From assembly GCF_001552135.1 (NCBI RefSeq), contig NZ_BCQP01000049.1:49876-113875 (forward strand): a stretch of DNA of 64,000 nucleotides, in the 5' to 3' direction. Both the position numbers and the translations under genes were made by a program. Below the pieces are notes generated by a model. The model was not told the DNA's origin. It was given only the letters and a program-made list of their open reading frames with translations, and made no database searches. Positions 47,725-55,788 of the stretch are shown piece after piece. The stretch is from Actinomadura chibensis NBRC 106107. Its GTDB lineage: Bacteria > Actinomycetota > Actinomycetes > Streptosporangiales > Streptosporangiaceae. How positions within the stretch are numbered: the first letter of the stretch is position 1; every line of letters begins with the position of its first letter.

Positions 47725-48540
47725 GTGCTTCGCAAGATCACAGTCGCGCTGGCCTCCGTCGGTCTCCTCGCGGGGCTGACCGCCTGCGGCTCCTCGGCGG
47801 CGTCGGACGATCCGGACGCGCCGCTGAAGGTCGCGGTCAACCCCGTCCCGCACGGCGACATCCTGTCCTACGTCAAGGACAATCTGGCCGCCAAGGAGGG
47901 CCTCAAGATCGAGATCGTGACGTTCAGCGACTACCAGCAGCCGAACACCGCGCTGACGGAGAAGCAGGTCACGGCCAACTACTTCCAGCACGTCCCGTTC
48001 ATGGAGGAGTTCGAGAAGAAGTCCGGGAAGAAGCTGGCGTTCGTCGCGCCCGTCCACCTGGAGCCGCTCGGCGTCTACTCGAAGAAGCTGAAGAGCCTGC
48101 GGGACGTCCCGAAGGGCGCGACGGTCGCCGTCCCGAACGACCCGGCGAACGAGGGCCGCTCGCTGAAGCTCCTCGCCGCGAACGGGCTGCTCACCCTGAA
48201 GCCGGACGCGCCCGCCAGCGCGACCGAGCGCGACATCACGAGCAACCCCAAGGGCCTGAAGTTCAAGCCGCTGAAGGCCGCGCAGCTGCCCCGCTCCCTG
48301 GAGGACGTCGACCTCTCGGTCATCAACGGCAACTACGCGATCGAGGCGGGCCTCGCGCCGAACAAGGACGCGCTCGCCGCGGAGAAGCCCGAGGGCAACC
48401 CGTACGCGAACGGCGTCGTCACCCTGCCGGAGAACAAGGACGACGAGCGCGTGAAGAAGCTCGTCAAGCTGCTGCAGGGCCCCGAGGTCAAGAAGTTCGT
48501 CGAGGACAAGTACAAGGGGTCGGTGCTGATCGCCTCTTGA
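47725..48540 (+). CDS. metQ: Methionine-binding lipoprotein
   Basis: 271 residues from a GTG. The signal peptide ends in the lipobox LTAC with the lipid-bearing Cys21. LKVAVNPVPHGDILSYVKDN, FSDYQQPNTALTEKQVTANY and FQHVPFMEEF are characteristic of MetQ/NlpA substrate-binding proteins, with VPNDPANEGRSLKLLAANGL in the hinge-binding region. It sits on the outer face of the membrane and delivers methionine to MetNI. It follows metI by 20 bp. Confidence 0.94.
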   Translation: MLRKITVALASVGLLAGLTACGSSAASDDPDAPLKVAVNPVPHGDILSYVKDNLAAKEGLKIEIVTFSDYQQPNTALTEKQVTANYFQHVPFMEEFEKKSGKKLAFVAPVHLEPLGVYSKKLKSLRDVPKGATVAVPNDPANEGRSLKLLAANGLLTLKPDAPASATERDITSNPKGLKFKPLKAAQLPRSLEDVDLSVINGNYAIEAGLAPNKDALAAEKPEGNPYANGVVTLPENKDDERVKKLVKLLQGPEVKKFVEDKYKGSVLIAS

Positions 48541-48610
48541 TCCGGAAAGCGCGGCGTTCTGTCCTCCGCTCCTGATAGGACATGGATCCACGATCGCATG
48601 AAGGGGACCC

Positions 48611-49570
48611 ATGGGCGTTTATCAGCATCTTGAGGAGTACGCCGGGCTGCCGGTGGCCGTATTCAACGCGGAGCCGGGGTCGGACGACGAATCCGGCTCC
48701 GGCTCCGCGAAGGCCGACGGCCTCCCGCCCGCCGCCGAGGCCGCCTGGCACGTCGGGACGTTCTTCGACGACGAGCCCTTCGCCGACGTCTTCCAGCGCT
48801 TCCTCGCCACGGTCGACACCACCGAGGTCACCGCGCTCGTCATCGGCTACTGGGGCGCGTCCTACGACGACAACGTCGCCGACCCGGTGGCGCTGCTGGC
48901 GGACGCCGCCGCGTCCTTCCCGAAGCTGCGGTCGCTCTTCCTCGGCGACATCACCGGCGAGGAGTCGGAGATCTCCTGGATCGAGCACTCCGACATCTCG
49001 CCGCTGTTCACCGCGTTCCCCGGCCTGGAGCGGTTCGACGTCCGCGGCTCGCAGGGCCTGTCGCTCGACCCGATCCGGAGCGAGAAGCTGACGACGCTGC
49101 GGTTCGAGTCGGGCGGTCTCCCGGCCACGGTCGTCCGCGCGGTGGGCGCGAGCGACCTGCCGAACCTGGAGCACCTCGACCTGTGGCTCGGCGAGGAGAA
49201 CTACGGCGGCGACGCGACCGTCGCCGACCTCGCGCCGTTCCTCGGCGGCGAGCGCTTCCCCGCCCTGCGCCACCTCGGCCTGGAGGACAGCGAGGTCCAG
49301 GACGAGATCGCCGCCGCCGTCGCGGGCGCGCCGGTCGTCGCCCGGCTGGAGTCGCTGAGCCTCGCGATGGGCATCCTCACCGACCAGGGCGCCGAGGCGC
49401 TGCTGTCCGGCCAGCCGCTCACCCATCTGCGCAAGCTCGACCTGCACCACCACTTCCTTTCGGACGCGATGGTGGAGCGGGTGCGGGCCGCGCTGCCCGG
49501 CGTCGACGTCGACCTCGACGACCAGGAGAAGCCGGACGGCGAATGGCAGTACATCGCGGTGTCCGAATGA
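48611..49570 (+). CDS. STM4015-family leucine-rich-repeat-like protein
   Basis: 319 residues. After an N-terminal domain (about 1-90), the chain is a series of LRR-like units: FPKLRSLFLGDITGEE, FPGLERFDVRGSQGL, LPNLEHLDLWLGEE, FPALRHLGLEDSEVQD, LTHLRKLDLHHHFLSD. Members of this family, named after a Salmonella gene, are known only by their conserved linkage to STM4014-STM4011. LRR folds bind proteins or peptides, so this may recognise the substrate or partner of the downstream enzymes. It is the first gene of the five-gene cassette, 31 bp before the ATP-grasp gene. Confidence 0.85.
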   Translation: MGVYQHLEEYAGLPVAVFNAEPGSDDESGSGSAKADGLPPAAEAAWHVGTFFDDEPFADVFQRFLATVDTTEVTALVIGYWGASYDDNVADPVALLADAAASFPKLRSLFLGDITGEESEISWIEHSDISPLFTAFPGLERFDVRGSQGLSLDPIRSEKLTTLRFESGGLPATVVRAVGASDLPNLEHLDLWLGEENYGGDATVADLAPFLGGERFPALRHLGLEDSEVQDEIAAAVAGAPVVARLESLSLAMGILTDQGAEALLSGQPLTHLRKLDLHHHFLSDAMVERVRAALPGVDVDLDDQEKPDGEWQYIAVSE

Positions 49571-49601
49571 CCGCCGCGCGCCGTCCTCCCGTGGGCGCGG
49601 G

Positions 49602-50675
49602 ATGACGTTCGCCGTCGTCGGCACGCCCGGCGACCGGCGTCCCGCGCTGTTCGCGGCGGCGTGCCGGGCCGCCGGGCTGCCCGAGCCGCGGCTCGTTCCC
49701 TGGACGGACGTGCTGCGCGGCGCCGAGATCGTCCTGGCGCCGGGCGATCTGCTCCGCGTCGACTCCCCGGGCGAGGACGCCGAGGCCGACGCGCTGCTGC
49801 GCGGCCCGGGGCCGCCCGCCCGGGTGGGCGGCGGGGCGCGCTGGCACCGGACGTTCACGGCCGCGCTGCGGAGGCTGTCCGCGGCGGCGTCGGCGTCCGG
49901 GGCCCGCCTGCTCGGCGACGTCGACGAGATCGGGACCATGTTCGACAAGCGGTCGTCGCACGCGCGGCTGCGGGCCGCCGGGGTGCCGGTCCCGCCCGCG
50001 CTGCCGCGGGTGGACGGGTACGCGGCGCTCCGCGCGCGGATGGCCGAGGCGGGGCTGCGGCGCGTGTTCGTCAAACCCGCGCACGGCTCGTCGGCCTCGG
50101 GGGTCGTCGCCGTGCAGACCGCGCCGGGACGCGTCCGGGCGGTCACGTCCGCCCTGATGGCGGGCGACCTGTGGGTCAACTCGCTGCGCGTCCGCACCTA
50201 CCAGGCCGAGGAGGAGGTCGCCGCCCTCATCGACGCGCTCGCCCCGGACGGCCTGCACGTCGAGCGGTGGTTGCCCAAGGCCACGGTGGGCGGACGCGTG
50301 TTCGACCTCCGCGTGGTCGTCATCGGCGGCGAACCCACGCACGCGGTCGTCCGCACCAGCCGCCATCCGATGACGAACCTTCACCTGGGTGGAGCCAGGG
50401 GAGACCTGTCCGCCGTGCGAGGCGCGTTGGGCGAGGCTGGGTGGCGACGGGCCATGGACGTGTGCGCGCGGGCAGCGGCCTGTTTCCCCGGCAGCCTGAT
50501 GGTCGGCGTCGACCTGCTCATCGGCCAGGGCATGCGCCACATGGAGGTCGGTGAGGTCAACGCGTTCGGCGACCTCCTTCCAGGGCTGACCGGCTTCCCG
50601 GGTGGCCCGGCCCAAGGGCTGGACACCTACGCCGCCCAGGTCCGAGCCGCCTTGCCCTCCGCGTGTACGGCGTGA
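49602..50675 (+). CDS. STM4014-family ATP-grasp-like enzyme
   Basis: 357 residues. FDKRSSHARLRAAGVPVPPA and RRVFVKPAHGSSASGVVAVQ are ATP-grasp lid and nucleotide-binding features. FDLRVVVIGGEPTHAVVRTS follows, and VGVDLLIGQGMRHMEVGEVN holds the Asp...Glu-x-Asn metal ligands. ATP-grasp enzymes activate a carboxylate as acyl phosphate and join it to an amine or thiol, so a ligation step is inferred. The substrate is unknown. The stop overlaps the start of the hydrolase gene (GTGA). Confidence 0.87.
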   Translation: MTFAVVGTPGDRRPALFAAACRAAGLPEPRLVPWTDVLRGAEIVLAPGDLLRVDSPGEDAEADALLRGPGPPARVGGGARWHRTFTAALRRLSAAASASGARLLGDVDEIGTMFDKRSSHARLRAAGVPVPPALPRVDGYAALRARMAEAGLRRVFVKPAHGSSASGVVAVQTAPGRVRAVTSALMAGDLWVNSLRVRTYQAEEEVAALIDALAPDGLHVERWLPKATVGGRVFDLRVVVIGGEPTHAVVRTSRHPMTNLHLGGARGDLSAVRGALGEAGWRRAMDVCARAAACFPGSLMVGVDLLIGQGMRHMEVGEVNAFGDLLPGLTGFPGGPAQGLDTYAAQVRAALPSACTA

Positions 50676-51499
50676 ACCGAATGCACGACATGAACCGCAT
50701 GCATGACATGAACCGCATCGTCGGCACGCACGATCTGCTGCTGATAACGCTCGACACGCTCCGGTACGACGTGGCCGAGGAATTGGCGGAGTCGGGTCAG
50801 ACCCCGACTCTGACCGGGCTTCTCCCGGGCGGGCGCTGGGAACGCCGCCACACGCCGGGCAGTTTCACCTACGCCGCCCATGCCGCGATGCTGGCCGGAT
50901 TCCTGCCGACGCCCGCGTCTCCCGGGCCGCACCCGCGGCTCTTCGCCGGAACGTTCCCGGGCAGCGAGACGACCGCGTCCGGCACGTGGACGTTCGACGC
51001 GGCCGACCTGCCGTCCGGGCTGGCCGCTGCCGGATACCACACCGCCTGCGTCGGCGGCGTCGGGTTCTTCAACAAGGCGACGCCGCTGGGAAGCGCCCTT
51101 CCCTCGCTGTTCGCCGAGAGCCATTGGGAACGCGAATTCGGCGTGACCGACCCGGATTCGCTGCCCAACCAGATCGACCGCGTCGCCGAAATCGTGGCGA
51201 GGCTGCCCGCCGAACGCCGTCTTTTCCTGCTGCTGAACGTCGCGTCCCTGCACCAGCCGAACTGGTTCTACCTGGACGACGCTTCGGGTTCGAAGGAGGA
51301 CACGCGGGCCAGCCACGCCGCCGCGCTCCGCCATGTCGACGCACACATCGGGCGGCTGTTCGCGCTGATGCGCCGCCCCTGCTTCGTCATCGTCTGCTCC
51401 GACCACGGAACGGCGTACGGCGAGGGCGGCCACACCGGCCACCGTTTCGGCCACGAGGTCATCTGGACAGTTCCATACGGGGAGTTCGTTCTGCCGTGA
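50672..51499 (+). CDS. STM4013/SEN3800-family hydrolase (alkaline phosphatase/sulfatase superfamily)
   Basis: 275 residues from the GTG at 50672, which overlaps the ATP-grasp stop; ATG codons at 50681, 50690, 50699 and 50708 are alternatives because of an 18-bp duplication. LLLITLDTLRYDV places the metal-binding Asp28 and possible nucleophile Thr29; GSFTYAAHAAMLAGFLP and CSDHGTAYGEGGHTGHRFGH supply further metal ligands. This is the sulfatase/phosphodiesterase fold, so it probably cleaves a phosphate or sulfate ester in the pathway. No signal peptide, hence cytoplasmic, unlike most sulfatases. Its stop overlaps the STM4012 start. Confidence 0.87.
   Translation: MNRMHDMNRMHDMNRIVGTHDLLLITLDTLRYDVAEELAESGQTPTLTGLLPGGRWERRHTPGSFTYAAHAAMLAGFLPTPASPGPHPRLFAGTFPGSETTASGTWTFDAADLPSGLAAAGYHTACVGGVGFFNKATPLGSALPSLFAESHWEREFGVTDPDSLPNQIDRVAEIVARLPAERRLFLLLNVASLHQPNWFYLDDASGSKEDTRASHAAALRHVDAHIGRLFALMRRPCFVIVCSDHGTAYGEGGHTGHRFGHEVIWTVPYGEFVLP
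50681..50716 (+). repeat. Two 18-bp units encoding MHDMNR at the hydrolase N-terminus
   Basis: ATGCAYGACATGAACCGC occurs twice in tandem (50681-50698, 50699-50716), preceded by a GTGAACCGA remnant. It multiplies possible start codons. Confidence 0.93.
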
Positions 51500-52788
51500 A
51501 TCCCTACGAGGCGTATGTGTACGCCTATCCGCACAAGACCGCCTACCGTCCGCTGGAGCCGTTGCGTCCGCTGCGCGACGTGTGGGCGGACGAGCCGCTC
51601 GACACCCTCTTCCTCTACCTCCACGTGCCCTTCTGCGAAATGCGGTGCGGCTTCTGCAATCTGTTCACCCGCACGGGCGCGCCCGAAGAGTTGACCAGTG
51701 CCTATCTGGACGCGCTCGACCGGCAGGCCACCGCCGTCCTGGACGCCCTGGGCGCGACGGGTCGCGACGCGTCGTTCGAGACGGCGGCATTCGGCGGCGG
51801 CACTCCGACCTTTCTCACCGCGCGCGAATTGGAACGGCTCTGCGACATCGCTGGCCGCTTCCCGGGATTCGGCGCCATTCCGCTGGGCGTGGAGACGTCA
51901 CCGGCCACCGCCACCACCGACCGGCTGACCGTGCTCGCCGAACGCGGGACGAGCCGCGTCTCCATCGGCGTCCAGTCCTTCCTGGACGAGGAGGCGCGGG
52001 CGGCCGTCCGTCCTCAGAAACGCGCGGAAGTCGAAGCCGCTCTCGACCGGATTCGCGCGGCCAGCTTCCCGATCCTCAACATCGACCTCATTTACGGCAT
52101 CGACGGCCAGACGCCCGTGACATGGACGCATTCCCTGGACGCCGCCCTCGCCTGGCGTCCGGAGGAGATCTACCTGTATCCCCTCTACGTTCGGCCCAAG
52201 ACAGGGCTTGAACACCGCACCCGAGAATGGGACGACCAGCGCCTCACCCTCTACCGGATCGGCCGCGACCACCTCCTGGCCGAAGGCTACGAGCAGGTGT
52301 CGATGCGGATGTTCCGCCTCCCCGGAGCCACCGCCAACGGGACGGAATACTGCTGCCAGACGGACGGAATGGTCGGCCTCGGCTGCGGAGCCCGCTCGTA
52401 CACGTCCCGCCTGCACTACTCGTTCGAGTACGCGGTCGAGACAAGGCTGGTGCGTTCCATCATCGACGAATACGTGGCAGAGAAGGACTTCGGGTTCGCC
52501 CATGTCGGTTTCGAACTGGACGACGACGAACGGCGCCGCCGCCATCTCGTCCAGTCGCTGTTGCAGGTGAGCGGGCTCGACCTCGGCCTCTACCGATCGC
52601 GCTTCGACGCCGATCCCCACGACCACTTTTCCGTGGAACTCGGCTCATTCGACGAACGGGGATGGCTGGAGAAGTCCGGGGACGCTTTGCGCCTCACCGC
52701 CGAAGGGCTCGCCTACTCCGACGCGATCGGCCCCGCGTTGTTCTCACCGAACGTCCGGGCGCGGATGAAGTCCTACAAGGTGCGGTAA
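51496..52788 (+). CDS. STM4012-family radical SAM protein (HemN-like architecture)
   Basis: 430 residues from a GTG overlapping the previous stop (GTGA). FLYLHVPFCEMRCGFCNLF gives Cys47, Cys51 and Cys54, the CxxxCxxC ligands of the SAM-binding 4Fe-4S cluster in the HemN/HemW arrangement. TAAFGGGTPTFLTARELERL, IGVQSFLDEEARAAVRPQKR and NIDLIYGIDGQTP are also HemN-like, and the C-terminal half (YCCQTDGMVGLGCGARSYTS, ETRLVRSIIDEY) resembles the HemN C-terminal domain. Such enzymes generate a 5'-deoxyadenosyl radical; some relatives are methyl- or methylene-transferring. Known only by linkage to the STM cassette. Confidence 0.9.
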   Translation: MNPYEAYVYAYPHKTAYRPLEPLRPLRDVWADEPLDTLFLYLHVPFCEMRCGFCNLFTRTGAPEELTSAYLDALDRQATAVLDALGATGRDASFETAAFGGGTPTFLTARELERLCDIAGRFPGFGAIPLGVETSPATATTDRLTVLAERGTSRVSIGVQSFLDEEARAAVRPQKRAEVEAALDRIRAASFPILNIDLIYGIDGQTPVTWTHSLDAALAWRPEEIYLYPLYVRPKTGLEHRTREWDDQRLTLYRIGRDHLLAEGYEQVSMRMFRLPGATANGTEYCCQTDGMVGLGCGARSYTSRLHYSFEYAVETRLVRSIIDEYVAEKDFGFAHVGFELDDDERRRRHLVQSLLQVSGLDLGLYRSRFDADPHDHFSVELGSFDERGWLEKSGDALRLTAEGLAYSDAIGPALFSPNVRARMKSYKVR

Positions 52789-53636
52789 TGGAGCACCTGA
52801 CGATCCTCTACCGGGGCCCGTTGGCCAGTTGCGACTACGACTGCCCCTATTGCCCGTTCGCCAAGCGCCGCGACTCGGCGGAGCAGCTCCGCGCCGACCG
52901 CGCGGCCCTCGAACGGTTCACGGAATGGGTCTCGGGGCAGAGCTTTCGCATTTCCGTCCTGTTCACGCCGTGGGGGGAGGGGCTCGTCCGCTCCTGGTAC
53001 CGGCGCGCCCTGGTCGAGCTGAGCCACCTGCCCCATGTCGAGCGCGTCGCGATCCAGACCAATCTCAGCCACCGCGTCTCGTGGACGTCCGAGGCCGACC
53101 TCACCAGGCTCGCGCTCTGGGCGACCTACCACCCCGGCCAAGTGCCCTACGACCGGTTCCTCGGCAAATGCCGGGAGCTGGCGGGACGCGGCGTGCGGTT
53201 CAGCGTCGGGATCGTCGGGCAGCCCGACCATCTCGACGCCGCCCGCCGCCTCCGCGCCGACCTGCCCTCCGGCACCTACCTGTGGGTCAACGCCGCCGAG
53301 GGCCGCGCCTACGACGACGCCGAGGCCGACCAGTGGACCGCGATCGACCCGCTGTTCCCCGTGAGCCGCCGCCCGCACCCGAGCCGCGGCCTCCCGTGCC
53401 GGACGGGCGACACCGTCGTGTCGGTGGACGGCGAGGGAACCGTCCGGCGCTGCCATTTCGTCCCGGCAGTGCTGGGAAACCTCTACGACGGATCGTTCCT
53501 CGACGCGCTGGCTCCGCGTCCGTGCCCCCTCGATGTCTGCGACTGCCACATCGGTTATGTCCACCTGGAGCCGCTCGGCCTTTACGACACGTTCGCGGGA
53601 GGCGTCCTCGAACGCATTCCGACGCTATTCCCGTGA
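52788..53636 (+). CDS. STM4011-family radical SAM protein
   Basis: 282 residues; its ATG overlaps the STM4012 stop (TAATG). LYRGPLASCDYDCPYCPFAK gives Cys15, Cys19 and Cys22 for the radical SAM cluster. FTPWGEGLVRSWYRRAL and VAIQTNLSHRVSW are the next barrel strands. Toward the end, Cys204, Cys222, Cys246, Cys251 and Cys253 (GLPCRTG, RRCHF, CPLDVCDCHIGY) look like ligands for an auxiliary iron-sulfur cluster, as in SPASM or twitch-domain enzymes. Those usually modify peptides or sugars, so a peptide or protein substrate is plausible but unproven. Confidence 0.9.
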   Translation: MEHLTILYRGPLASCDYDCPYCPFAKRRDSAEQLRADRAALERFTEWVSGQSFRISVLFTPWGEGLVRSWYRRALVELSHLPHVERVAIQTNLSHRVSWTSEADLTRLALWATYHPGQVPYDRFLGKCRELAGRGVRFSVGIVGQPDHLDAARRLRADLPSGTYLWVNAAEGRAYDDAEADQWTAIDPLFPVSRRPHPSRGLPCRTGDTVVSVDGEGTVRRCHFVPAVLGNLYDGSFLDALAPRPCPLDVCDCHIGYVHLEPLGLYDTFAGGVLERIPTLFP

Positions 53637-53752
53637 CCTTCGTCCAGGCCGATCCGCGCAGGTAGCGCCGATCCCGGCAAGGCGGCGGAATGCCATGCCG
53701 GACTGCGGGGTACGGCGCACCCTGGCATCGGCCGGTGAACCAAGGCGGACAC

Positions 53753-54139
53753 GTGGACCATTTAGACCAACCCCATTTCGTCCTCGCGCTCACGCCCGCC
53801 GAGGTGGCGGTGCGCGCGGCGCGCGACACGGTCCGCGCCGTGATGGAGCGCTGGGACCGGGAGGACGTCAACGGCGACCTCGAACTCATCACCAGCGAAC
53901 TCGTCACCAACGCGATCCGGTACGCGAACGCGATCACGGTCGTCCTGTCCCTGCCCGACGACACGACCGCGATGGTCGAGGTCTGGGACGACAACCCGGA
54001 GGTCCCCGCCGAGCCCGCGGTGGACCTCCAGGCCGAGAGCGGCCGTGGCCTGATGCTGGTCGGCGCCCTGTCCCGCTCGTGGGGCTGGCGCCCCACCCGC
54101 GCGGGCAAGGTCACCTGGGCCCGGACCCACACCAACTAA
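53753..54139 (+). CDS. ATP-binding protein, RsbW-like serine kinase family
   Basis: 128 residues from a GTG preceded by AAGGCGGA; upstream in-frame starts would add up to 21 residues. LELITSELVTNAIRYANAIT is the N box, VWDDNPEVPAEP the G1 region and SGRGLMLVGALSRSWGW the G2/lid of the HATPase_c_2 fold used by anti-sigma kinases and the many stand-alone regulators of Streptomyces. It could antagonise a SpoIIE-type phosphatase, but no partner is adjacent. It follows the STM4011 gene by about 115 bp. Confidence 0.85.
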   Translation: MDHLDQPHFVLALTPAEVAVRAARDTVRAVMERWDREDVNGDLELITSELVTNAIRYANAITVVLSLPDDTTAMVEVWDDNPEVPAEPAVDLQAESGRGLMLVGALSRSWGWRPTRAGKVTWARTHTN

Positions 54140-54265
54140 CGAGGCCCATGGCCGTCACGTGCTCCACGTCCCTTCACCGGCGTGAACTCAGCGTGGCCAG
54201 GCTGGCCCCCGGTCCGTGGGAGTCGTGGGCCTCACCTCCTTCGGAGTCCGTGTTCACAGCGATGG

Positions 54266-55399
54266 TCAGGTTTGCTTTTCGGGGTGGTAGTCGGCCTCGG
54301 CTATGCCGAACGTCCAGGCGACGCCCGCGCGGGCGGTGCGGGTGTCGGGTGGGACGCGCAGGTAATAGGTGCGGTGAGTGCCGTCGGGTTCGGGGGTGGA
54401 GTTCACCACCTCGACCATCACGACCGCTTCGTCGCCGGGGAGGTCGATCGACCAGAGCACGCCCGTCTCGTCCCGGTGCACGGGACGCGCGCCCGTCTCG
54501 GCCAGGTAGCGGTCGTAGCCGAAGATCTCCAGCATGACGCGGCGCAGCTCGGCGTTCTGCTCGGCCGAGATGCGGTCGGGCGTGAGACCGGTCAGCGACT
54601 CGACGAAGTCGGGCGGGATCGGCATGCCGCGCCAGGCATGCAGGGCGAAACCGTCCGGGTAGGCGAGGGCGGGGCCGTCGCCGCGGTGGAGGCGTCCGGG
54701 CTCGTCGCGGTGCAGTTCGCAGGGTCGCTCCGACAGGATCACCAGGTCTTCGTAGGGCCACCACCAGCCCGCCGACCGGGCCGCCTCGGCGAGCCCGGCG
54801 AGGGGGCCGTCGAGGCGGCCGAGCGTCTCGAAGAGGGCCAGCCAGGGCGCGTCGTGCTGGCCGAGGACCGCGTCGAGCGTGGCGCCCCGCAGCAGCGCGA
54901 CGGCCTCGTCCTCCCGCGGGCCGGGCGGGTCGGCGCGCCGCGCGTGCTCGCCCACGGCGGCGCGCACGCGCGTGACCAGCGCCTGCACCTGGTTCCAGAG
55001 CATCCCGCCGGTCTCGGCCCAGGTGCGCGGCCACTGCTCCGGCCCCTGTTCGGAGCAGGCCGCCGCGCGTTCCGCCTCCCAGGGACGGGTCCGCACGTCC
55101 GAGAGGACGCTCTTGCCCGCCGCGCCCGCGCCGAGGTCGGCGCGGGCCTGGTCGACCAGGTCGCCGAGACCGGCCGCCCGCAGCGCGTCGCCGTGCCCGG
55201 CCAGGACCGCCGCCACCACGGCGCCCCGCGCCGGGGAGGGCACCCACACGCAGCGCTTGGGGGCGTCCAGCCCGGCGGCGGTGTAGGCGGCGGCGACACC
55301 GGCCTCGGCCCGGGCACGGTCGGCGGGACGGGTGTCATAGGCGGCCGACTGCCAGTCGCCGACCACGTAGTGCGGTTCGCGTGCCGTCGCGGTGAGCAT
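54266..55399 (-). CDS. DUF6745-type protein of unknown function
   Basis: 377 residues. The N-terminal half is helical (AYTAAGLDAPKRCVWVPSPA is a recurring family block). The C-terminal half has a strongly conserved-looking core: SAGWWWPYEDLVILSERPCE, LHRDEPGRLHRGDGPALAYP, DGFALHAWRGMPIPPDFVE, ELRRVMLEIFGYDRYLAETG. No catalytic motif I can name, no signal or membrane segment. It lies directly downstream of a 108-residue gene in the same direction (9 bp apart), a pairing I believe recurs across bacteria. Confidence 0.72.
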   Translation of the reverse strand: MLTATAREPHYVVGDWQSAAYDTRPADRARAEAGVAAAYTAAGLDAPKRCVWVPSPARGAVVAAVLAGHGDALRAAGLGDLVDQARADLGAGAAGKSVLSDVRTRPWEAERAAACSEQGPEQWPRTWAETGGMLWNQVQALVTRVRAAVGEHARRADPPGPREDEAVALLRGATLDAVLGQHDAPWLALFETLGRLDGPLAGLAEAARSAGWWWPYEDLVILSERPCELHRDEPGRLHRGDGPALAYPDGFALHAWRGMPIPPDFVESLTGLTPDRISAEQNAELRRVMLEIFGYDRYLAETGARPVHRDETGVLWSIDLPGDEAVVMVEVVNSTPEPDGTHRTYYLRVPPDTRTARAGVAWTFGIAEADYHPEKQT

Positions 55400-55408
55400 C
55401 CCGTCCCC

Positions 55409-55735
55409 CTAGTCGGCCACGACGCGGACGGCGCCGGGCACGTACTCGCGCTGGCGGATCACCCGGTACCAGCCCCTCGGCAGGGTGATCGCCGCGTGCT
55501 CCTCGTGGACGAGCCGCCCGCCGGACGGCAGGTGCAGGTGGTCCGGAGCGAGCGGGTCGGGCGAGCGCAGCAGCGTCCCGGGCGCGGTCAGCGCGTGCGC
55601 GTGCCCGGTGGCCTCGCCGAGCGCGAGGACCATGCGGCCCCGCCCGTCGCGCGGCGCGGGCGGCAGGTCGCGGACGCCCGCCGGGACCGCCTCCGCCGGC
55701 ACGGGCAAGATCAGGATGTCTCCCTGTCGGTACAT
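55409..55735 (-). CDS. Small conserved protein, MYRQGD...RQREY type
   Basis: 108 residues from the ATG at 55735. MYRQGDILILPVPAEAVPAG opens a predicted all-beta protein; LALGEATGHAHALTAPG and LVHEEHAAITLPRGWYRVIR with QREY are striking His-containing blocks. Two HxH-like sites (GHAHAL, DHLHLP) could bind a metal. No named family comes to mind. It is 9 bp upstream of the DUF6745 gene, so the two are almost certainly one transcript and probably act together. Confidence 0.68.
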   Translation of the reverse strand: MYRQGDILILPVPAEAVPAGVRDLPPAPRDGRGRMVLALGEATGHAHALTAPGTLLRSPDPLAPDHLHLPSGGRLVHEEHAAITLPRGWYRVIRQREYVPGAVRVVAD

Positions 55736-55788
55736 GCCGCGAACGTAGCGCCCCCCACCGACAGAACACGTTCGCGCTGGTCGCGGCG

